From Flagellimonas aequoris (GTDB taxonomy: Bacteria; Bacteroidota; Bacteroidia; Flavobacteriales; Flavobacteriaceae), in the NCBI RefSeq assembly GCF_003584165.1, contig NZ_QXFJ01000018.1:1-64000 (forward strand): DNA of 64,000 nt. Direction: 5' to 3'. The notes under the pieces were generated by a model that made no database searches, was not told the DNA's origin, and saw nothing but the letters and a program-made list of their open reading frames with translations. Every line of letters begins with the position of its first letter. Position 1 is the stretch's first letter. This document shows positions 58,259 to 64,000 of this stretch, piece by piece. The position numbers were made by a program, and so were the translations under genes.

Positions 58259-58702
58259 ATGAAGACAAAAATCCAAAAAGGGACCTTTAGAGAATGGCTT
58301 ACGGCAGAAGAACTGCACGAAGAATCCAAAAAATGGTCTTCTGAATTAAAATTCGCCAAGGACGAGCAAAAATTCCTGAACAGTATGGTCAAGGACTATA
58401 CATTGGACATTATCGATTCGGACATGTTCAACACCGTACAACCAGTAGTGGAAGCCATGAACAAATCCGAAAAAGAGTTGGTCGACCTATTCAAAAAAGT
58501 ACAGTTGCATGAGAACCAACTTCAGATTATGGTAGATGATGTGAACCAGAATAGGATGGAAAATGCTTATCTGGATACCCATGCCGACCTTGAAAAGGAA
58601 ATGGAACGCTATTTCATCAAATATCGTGAGGCCAAGAACAAAATATTCGATATCGTATCGCAAGTGATCAAAAGGAAAAAACAAAAAAGGTTATTGAATT
58701 AA
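58259..58702 (+). CDS. Helical protein of unknown function, paralogue B
   Basis: From the ATG at 58259 the 147-aa protein is helical with charged heptads (AEELHEESKKWSSELKFAKD, KELVDLFKKVQLHENQLQIM) and a Lys/Arg-rich C-terminus (IVSQVIKRKKQKRLLN). It is a paralogue of the protein at 57261. It is 56 bp after hsp20 and 22 bp before ldhA. Confidence 0.7.
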   Translation: MKTKIQKGTFREWLTAEELHEESKKWSSELKFAKDEQKFLNSMVKDYTLDIIDSDMFNTVQPVVEAMNKSEKELVDLFKKVQLHENQLQIMVDDVNQNRMENAYLDTHADLEKEMERYFIKYREAKNKIFDIVSQVIKRKKQKRLLN

Positions 58703-58724
58703 TAGCCTGTCTAGCAAGAAAATT

Positions 58725-59732
58725 ATGAAAGTACTGGTTTACAGTGCCAAGGATTTTGAGATGGATAACCTCAAAAAGGCAAATGGAGAAAAGCATAAAA
58801 TCAAATTCGTGCCCGAGGCTTTGGATGCCACAACGGCGGTCATGGCTGCGGGCTACGATGCCATTTCCATTTTTTCAAACGATGATGCCTCTTTGGTCGT
58901 ACTCGAAATCTTGAAGGAACTTGGGGTCAAATACATTACCTTGAGGGCTACCGGTTACAATAATGTAAGTGTAAAATCCGCCAAGCGTATTGGGCTCAAG
59001 GTGGCCTATGCCCCGGAATATTCGCCCCACGCGATTGCGGAACATGCTGTAGGGCTTTTATTGGCCCTGAACCGTAAATTGGTATTGGCCCACGAGCAGG
59101 TAAACCAGTATAATTTTTCATTGGACAATTTGGTAGGGTTCGATTTAAATGGAAAAACCGTGGGCATTTATGGGACCGGAAAAATAGGTTCCATATTGGT
59201 AGGGGTCTTCCATGCCTTTGGATGCAAGGTTTTGGCCACGGACCTGAGAAGGAACCTCTATTTGGAAAACCATTATGACCTGGAATACCTTCCTTTGGAA
59301 GAAATGTGCAGAAGGGCAGATATTATAAGCATCAATGTTCCACTCACCTATGAGACCCATCATGCTATCAATGCTTCTGTGTTCAATGCGATGAGAAAAG
59401 GAACTTATCTGGTGAACACGGCCCGAGGTGGAATTGTCAAGACCGATGATCTGATCGAGGCACTTCAAAAGGGAATCCTTGGAGGTTATGCTACCGATGT
59501 ATATGAAGGGGAACGAGGCATATTCTTTAAGGACAACAGTAAAAGGGGAATCGATGATCAAAAACTCAAGGATCTCATCGCCATGCCCAATGTGCTCCTA
59601 ACGCCACACCAGGCTTTTGCCACCAAAGAAGCCTTGGAGAGGATTGCGGAAACCACGATTTATAATCTGGATTGTTGGGAAGAGGGCAGGAGCTGTAAAA
59701 ATGAACTGGGCTACGAAACCTATGTCTCATAA
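58725..59732 (+). CDS. ldhA: D-lactate dehydrogenase (2-hydroxyacid dehydrogenase family)
   Basis: The 335-aa NAD enzyme reduces pyruvate to D-lactate. NAD motif VGIYGTGKIGSILVGVF is at about residues 145-161, the catalytic Arg is in NTARGGIVKTDDL, the Glu in YATDVYEGERG and the His in LTPHQAF. RATGYNNVSVKSAKRIGL and APEYSPHAIAEHAVGLLLAL are typical of LdhA. Fermentative enzyme at the end of the stress island; it would fit a low-oxygen programme. Its 3' end overlaps the convergent cardiolipin synthase by 6 bases. Confidence 0.92.
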   Translation: MKVLVYSAKDFEMDNLKKANGEKHKIKFVPEALDATTAVMAAGYDAISIFSNDDASLVVLEILKELGVKYITLRATGYNNVSVKSAKRIGLKVAYAPEYSPHAIAEHAVGLLLALNRKLVLAHEQVNQYNFSLDNLVGFDLNGKTVGIYGTGKIGSILVGVFHAFGCKVLATDLRRNLYLENHYDLEYLPLEEMCRRADIISINVPLTYETHHAINASVFNAMRKGTYLVNTARGGIVKTDDLIEALQKGILGGYATDVYEGERGIFFKDNSKRGIDDQKLKDLIAMPNVLLTPHQAFATKEALERIAETTIYNLDCWEEGRSCKNELGYETYVS

Positions 59733-61133
59733 AAGAGGGCTCAACAATTTGGCAAACCCCTCAATCAATTTATTGATCCATGGTCGTTGACTGAATTTAC
59801 GATAGTCATTCAGTACTTTGGATTTGTCGCAGTCTTCCAAAAATTTCTGTTTCATCCTTTGACAAAGTGCCGAGTCATAAACAAAGGCCTGCGCCTCGTA
59901 ATTCTGTTGAAGGCTACGGTTGTCCAAGTTGGCCGTTCCTATGCTGGCAATCTCGTCATCACAGAGCATCACTTTGCTGTGAAGAAAACCGTCCGCATGC
60001 AAGTAGACTTTTATACCCGCTTTTAGGTAAGATTCGTAATAAGCACGAACGCACCAGTCCACCAATTTAATATCCGTTGTGGAAGACATCAAAAGCCTCA
60101 CATCAACACCACTCAATGCAGCGGTCATCAAACCCTGCAAAATGGCATGGTTGGGGATAATGTAGGGGTTTACGATATAGAGGTATTTTTCGGCACTGTT
60201 GATGATGGAAAAATAAACTTGTTCCATAACGTCAAAATCGTCGTCAGGGCCACTGGGCACAATTTGAAGGGGAGTTTGGGAATTGGAAACTTTTGCGACT
60301 TTAAAACTAGAGTTATCCACTTTTTCACCACTGGCCAAATACCAATCGGTGATGAAGATACTATTCAGGAAATCAACGGCTTCCCCCTCAATTTTTAAAT
60401 GGGTATCATGCCATTTCCCCAAAGAGGGGTCGCCTTTAAGGTACTTGTCGGAAATGTTGATACCCCCCGTAAACCCAACCTTGTTGTCCACCACAATGAT
60501 CTTACGGTGGTTCCGGTAGTTGAGGGCGGTCAGAAACCGGCCAAACCGGAAAGGGAGGAACTGTGCCGTTTCCACGCCGATTTCCTTTAGTTTTTTCAGG
60601 TACTTTTTGCTAAGGGAATAACTTCCAATGCCATCATATAAAAGTCGAATGGTGACATTTTCTTTGATTTTTCTCTTAAAGATATCCAGCAGCTTGTCCG
60701 CAAGCAATCCATCTTCATAAATGTAATACTGCAGATGAATATGTTCCTTGGCACCTTCCAGGGCTTCAAAAATACTTTCGAAAGTGATTTTTCCATCTTG
60801 TAACAGGCTGAGTTCATTGCTGCAGGTAACCGGGCATTTGACTGTTTTTTGAATGAGTTTGGTTATTTTTTGCTTATTGGAGGATATATCTGGTATGCAG
60901 TCTTTGTATGGTATTTCGTCCCTGTGGTTGAATGTATTCTTTAAGGAAAACATTTTGCTCTTTCTCCTGTTTCTACCGAACAAAAGATAGAGCAGAACAC
61001 CACCGACTGGAATGGTAAAAATGGCCAACAGCCATGCCAGTGTCTTACTGGGCCTCACCCCGTTCAACAATAAGCTGACCACCATGATCAAGGCAATCAG
61101 GATGTATATTCCTATGAGAATGGGTATGAGCAT
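59727..61133 (-). CDS. cls: Cardiolipin synthase (PLD superfamily)
   Basis: The 468-aa protein has two N-terminal membrane helices (IGIYILIALIMVVSLLLNG and TLAWLLAIFTIPVGGVLLYL) and two HKD motifs: HRKIIVVDNKVGFTGG and HSKVMLCDDEIASIGTANLD. It condenses phosphatidylglycerol (or PG with PE) to cardiolipin in the inner membrane. Convergent with ldhA and divergent from the TetR gene. Confidence 0.94.
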   Translation of the reverse strand: MLIPILIGIYILIALIMVVSLLLNGVRPSKTLAWLLAIFTIPVGGVLLYLLFGRNRRKSKMFSLKNTFNHRDEIPYKDCIPDISSNKQKITKLIQKTVKCPVTCSNELSLLQDGKITFESIFEALEGAKEHIHLQYYIYEDGLLADKLLDIFKRKIKENVTIRLLYDGIGSYSLSKKYLKKLKEIGVETAQFLPFRFGRFLTALNYRNHRKIIVVDNKVGFTGGINISDKYLKGDPSLGKWHDTHLKIEGEAVDFLNSIFITDWYLASGEKVDNSSFKVAKVSNSQTPLQIVPSGPDDDFDVMEQVYFSIINSAEKYLYIVNPYIIPNHAILQGLMTAALSGVDVRLLMSSTTDIKLVDWCVRAYYESYLKAGIKVYLHADGFLHSKVMLCDDEIASIGTANLDNRSLQQNYEAQAFVYDSALCQRMKQKFLEDCDKSKVLNDYRKFSQRPWINKLIEGFAKLLSPLL

Positions 61134-61215
61134 CTATTTGGATGGGTTCATATATCAACAAAGATACACTACTTCCTATTTTGGGGTCATGATGGAAATC
61201 AGATACTTAAAATAT

Positions 61216-61244
61216 TTGAACAATTGTTTTAATCATTTGTTCAA
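61216..61244 (+). promoter_or_regulatory. Putative TetR operator overlapping the -33 element
   Basis: TTGAACAA (61216-61223) and TTGTTCAA (61237-61244) form an inverted repeat with 13 bases between the arms. A second 10-bp palindrome, AACAATTGTT (61219-61228), overlaps the left arm. It lies over the predicted promoter of the TetR gene. Confidence 0.55.
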
Positions 61245-61269
61245 TGTTTGATTTTGTTTTGTACTTTTG
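61236..61269 (+). promoter_or_regulatory. Bacteroidota promoter of the TetR-efflux operon
   Basis: TTTG (61236-61239), 22 bases and TACTTTTG (61262-61269) match the TTTG / TAnnTTTG consensus. The predicted start near 61275 lies 13 bases before the TetR ATG. Confidence 0.6.
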
Positions 61270-61287
61270 TGATGGAATACAGGAATT

Positions 61288-61887
61288 ATGACAGAGAACA
61301 AACTGGATACGGAGGAAAAAATCAAGGCGGCTGCCGCAAAGTTGTTCACACAAAAAGGATATGCCGCGACCAAAACTAGGGATATTGCCGAGGAGGCAGG
61401 CATCAATCTTTCTTTATTGAACTATTACTTCCGAAGCAAGGAAAAACTGTTCAACCTGATCATGGGTGAAAAGATCCGTCAGTTTTTTGGAATTGTGGTC
61501 CCCGTCATCACGGATGCCAGTTTAGATCTTGAATTGAAGATTGAGCTCTTTGTGGAGAAATATATCGAAACCCTGACCCAAAACCCCGACCTGCCCATTT
61601 TTGTGTTGAACGAAATCCGCAATAATCCCAAACATTTTGTGGAGGAAATTGGGGCAAATAAGATTTTGATGAGTTCATCATTGATGAACCAGATCAGGGC
61701 AAAAAATCCAGAAATCAACCCAGTACATTTCATCATGAACCTTATGGGGATGTCTGTATTTCCCTTTTTGTCCAAGCCTGTTTTTATGGCTTCTCAAGTT
61801 ATTGATGAAAAGAGCTTCAAAGCACTTATGGATGAACGTAGGAAACTGATACCCATTTGGATGAATGCCATATTGGGAAGTAAATAA
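61288..61887 (+). CDS. TetR/AcrR family repressor
   Basis: The 199-aa protein has an N-terminal TetR helix-turn-helix (AAAKLFTQKGYAATKTRDIA, EEAGINLSLLNYYFRSKEKL, residues about 14-54) and a helical ligand-binding domain. It is first in an operon with TolC and HlyD genes, so it probably represses efflux until an inducer binds, using the inverted repeat before it. Confidence 0.92.
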   Translation: MTENKLDTEEKIKAAAAKLFTQKGYAATKTRDIAEEAGINLSLLNYYFRSKEKLFNLIMGEKIRQFFGIVVPVITDASLDLELKIELFVEKYIETLTQNPDLPIFVLNEIRNNPKHFVEEIGANKILMSSSLMNQIRAKNPEINPVHFIMNLMGMSVFPFLSKPVFMASQVIDEKSFKALMDERRKLIPIWMNAILGSK

Positions 61888-61935
61888 ATTTTTTTGTCTA
61901 AAAATTGGTCAAATGATTAAATCAAAATATCAATC

Positions 61936-63201
61936 ATGAAACGTACAAGCTCACTGACCGTTTTACTGCTTTTGTTCGGCATTGTGGTGCAAGCACAATC
62001 CCTGGAAAGCCTCACCTTGAGAGAGAGCTACAACATGGCGCGGTCCAATTATCCCTTGATTCGGCAGCAAGGCCTGATACAATCGGCATCCGACTTTAAC
62101 GTGGAAAACATTCTTAAGGGAAACCTACCACAGGTAAACCTTAATGCACAAGCCAGTTACCAGACCGAGGTCACCCGGTTGCCCATAGAGGTTCCCGGAA
62201 TGGATGTGCCGGTTTTGGATAAGGACCAATACCAAGTGTATGCGGAGATCAATCAAAAATTGTTCGATGGGGGCAAAACCGAAAAGAAAGTCAAGGTTCA
62301 AGAAGCACTCCAAGATATTGAAGAGGGACAATTGGAAGTTCAATTGTATGACATTTATAAACGGGTAAGCCAATTGTATTTTGGCATTTTATTGGCCAAG
62401 GAACAAATATTGCAAAACGACCTGCAAGAAAAAGACATTCAGTTGGCCATGGACAGGGTACAGACCCGAATCCAAAATGGAGCTGCCATTGAGAGCGATC
62501 TTTTTACGCTAATGGCCAGTCAATTGTCCATCCATCAAAGGACAACGGAACTGATTTCCCTTAAAAAGGCTTACTATCAAATGCTATCCATCTTTGTTGG
62601 TAAGGAAGTGGATGAAGAAACTTTGTTGACCAGACCGCAAGAGACCATGGATATAGGTGGTATCAACCGGCTGGAAGTGGGCCTTTTTGACAAACAAATG
62701 TCCCTGCTCGATTTGCAATCCAGTCTTTTGAACACCAAGATTACCCCAAGCCTTTCCCTTTTCGGTAGGGCTGGATACGGAAAACCTGGCTTGAATATGC
62801 TCAGCAACGAATTCGATTCCTATTTTTTGGGAGGGGCACGTTTGCAATGGCCATTGTTTAATCTGTACACCAACAAAAAGGAGAAGGAAATCAACAAAAT
62901 TGAAAAGGAAAAACTCCAGACCCAAAAGGAGACCTTTCTCTTCAACACCAAAATGGAATTGACCCAGCAGCATACCGAAATAGACAAGTTTCGAAAGCTT
63001 TTGGAAATGGACGATTCCATCATTGAGAGCTATGCCAAGGTGAAGGATGCCTCCCTGTTCAAATTGGATAATGGCACTATCGATGTGAACGATTACATCC
63101 GAGATGTGAATCAGGAAAGCCGGGCCATACAGAACAAACTGTTGCACGAGATTCAGTTGCTGATGAAGCTAGAAGAATTGAAAATAACCCAAGGAATTTA
63201 A
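61936..63201 (+). CDS. TolC family outer membrane efflux protein
   Basis: The 421-aa protein has a signal peptide (SLTVLLLLFGIVVQAQ) and TolC-type helical repeats (SLTLRESYNMARSNYPLIRQ at the start; PSLSLFGRAGYGKPGLNMLS at the second strand region). It forms the outer-membrane channel of a tripartite pump. It is 48 bp after the TetR gene and 11 bp before the HlyD gene. Confidence 0.9.
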   Translation: MKRTSSLTVLLLLFGIVVQAQSLESLTLRESYNMARSNYPLIRQQGLIQSASDFNVENILKGNLPQVNLNAQASYQTEVTRLPIEVPGMDVPVLDKDQYQVYAEINQKLFDGGKTEKKVKVQEALQDIEEGQLEVQLYDIYKRVSQLYFGILLAKEQILQNDLQEKDIQLAMDRVQTRIQNGAAIESDLFTLMASQLSIHQRTTELISLKKAYYQMLSIFVGKEVDEETLLTRPQETMDIGGINRLEVGLFDKQMSLLDLQSSLLNTKITPSLSLFGRAGYGKPGLNMLSNEFDSYFLGGARLQWPLFNLYTNKKEKEINKIEKEKLQTQKETFLFNTKMELTQQHTEIDKFRKLLEMDDSIIESYAKVKDASLFKLDNGTIDVNDYIRDVNQESRAIQNKLLHEIQLLMKLEELKITQGI

Positions 63202-63212
63202 TTACCGATACC

Positions 63213-64000
63213 ATGATGAGACGAATTCAAATATCAACTGCCGCGCTACTATTGTTGGCCATTTCCTGTTCCGATACGAATGGATTGTATGATGCTTCGG
63301 GCACTTTTGAGGCCACCGAGGTGAACATTGCTTCAGAAGCCAACGGTGTGATCAAGCAACTAGATCTTGAGGAAGGTCAAACCTTGGAAATTGGGGAGTA
63401 TTTAGGTTATGTGGATAGTACCCAAGTGTATCTGCAAAAACAACAATTGGAGGCCCAGATCAAGGTATTGTTGAACAGGAGACCGGACATTGCGGTACAA
63501 CTCTCTTCCTTGGAAGAACAATTAAGACAGGCCAAACGGGAGCAACAGCGTGTCCAGAATCTGGTTAACGGAAAAGCGGCTCCGCAAAAGGCCCTCGACG
63601 ATGCCAATTCGCAAGTGGAGATTATTGAAAACCAGATAAAGGCCCAAAAATCAACGCTTTCCATAAGCACTTCAAGCCTGGTAAACGAAACCGAACCCTT
63701 GCAGGCACAGATACGCCAGTTGAACGACAAGCTGGAAAAATGCAAGATCATCAATAAGGTCAAGGGTACCGTTTTGACCAAGTTTGCCGAGGAAAATGAA
63801 ACCACCGTTCAAGGAGCTCCCTTGTATAGTATTGCCAATTTAGAAACCCTTACTCTACGGGCTTACATTACGGGAGAATTGCTTCCGGAAGTAAAGATTG
63901 GTCAGCTGGTAAAGGTTTTGATCGATAGCGCTTCAGAAAATTATAAAACCTATGAGGGCACTGTGGAATGGGTAAGTGACAAGGCGGAGTTTACGCCCAA
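63213..64000 (+). CDS. HlyD family membrane fusion protein (3' truncated by window end)
   Basis: The protein starts at 63213 or the next codon (MMRRIQISTAALLLLAIS, followed by a Cys: lipoprotein signal). The biotinyl-lipoyl-like domain (EANGVIKQLDLEEGQTLEIG), a coiled-coil hairpin (QLEAQIKVLLNRRPDIAVQL to about residue 165) and the returning INKVKGTVLTKFAEENE segment are typical of HlyD/EmrA-type adaptors. It links the TolC channel with an inner-membrane transporter that should be encoded beyond 64000, probably an ABC-type exporter. Confidence 0.9.
   Translation, partial: MMRRIQISTAALLLLAISCSDTNGLYDASGTFEATEVNIASEANGVIKQLDLEEGQTLEIGEYLGYVDSTQVYLQKQQLEAQIKVLLNRRPDIAVQLSSLEEQLRQAKREQQRVQNLVNGKAAPQKALDDANSQVEIIENQIKAQKSTLSISTSSLVNETEPLQAQIRQLNDKLEKCKIINKVKGTVLTKFAEENETTVQGAPLYSIANLETLTLRAYITGELLPEVKIGQLVKVLIDSASENYKTYEGTVEWVSDKAEFTP

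Overview
This window is chromosomal DNA from a Bacteroidota bacterium, almost certainly a marine flavobacterium. The evidence is a PorP/SprF type IX secretion protein, a SusC/SusD pair, TPR and membrane-type AraC regulators, Bacteroidota -7 promoter boxes (TAnnTTTG) with little Shine-Dalgarno signal, and moderate GC content. The genus cannot be fixed from sequence alone; a Muricauda-like organism would fit. No rRNA, tRNA, CRISPR array, IS element or prophage was seen.

Positions 1-30.8 kb form a polysaccharide and sugar region. It starts with a truncated, unusually GC-rich PorP/SprF gene and a GH29 fucosidase. Next come an SDR dehydrogenase, a seven-heme cytochrome c, a GMC flavoenzyme with a four-Cys motif and its Tat-type small subunit. 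A SusC/SusD/VCBS-ASPIC cassette follows, then a TPR-AraC regulator and a decayed GH172 (DUF2961) pseudogene. A clan GH-A hydrolase precedes the cluster galM, DUF4965 protein, galK, galT (Leloir pathway without galE in view). TrkH/TrkA potassium uptake, a GH43 enzyme and a DUF3052 protein close the region. A near-identical motif (TATAAAATTCnTGAATTTG and variants) recurs before the GMC gene, before susC and after the VCBS gene.

Positions 30.9-39.7 kb hold a tightly overlapping molybdenum-cofactor operon: NifS-like desulfurase, xdhC, mocA-like, moaD, moeB-rhodanese, moaE, moaC-mogA fusion, moaA, moeA and a TSUP permease. A convergent ModE-type HTH gene lies at its end. The mocA, xdhC and NifS-like genes point to sulfurated cofactor for a xanthine-dehydrogenase-family enzyme, which is not in the window. 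A perfect 20-bp palindrome sits at the operon head.

Positions 39.9-41.9 kb hold a DJ-1/PfpI gene divergent from a membrane AraC regulator.

Positions 42-59.7 kb are a large stress island. It has small envelope proteins, an ATP-cone/PD-(D/E)XK nuclease, a beta-CASP MBL nuclease, a uracil phosphoribosyltransferase, CbpA/CbpM, five tandem universal stress proteins, a TerB-like protein, a PAS histidine kinase, a REC-cNMP-HTH regulator, an eRF1-like protein, Hsp20 between two paralogous helical proteins, and a D-lactate dehydrogenase. Eight TGA-N6-TCA palindromes lie in about 1.4 kb of intergenic DNA here. Seven have a -7-like box ending 35.5-36.5 bp from the palindrome centre, the geometry expected of a CRP/FNR-type activator at about -42. 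This looks like a coherent regulon, probably controlled by the REC-CRP fusion it encodes, and is the most interesting signal in the window.

Positions 59.7-64 kb hold a cardiolipin synthase and a TetR-TolC-HlyD efflux operon, with an inverted repeat over the TetR promoter; the HlyD gene runs off the end.
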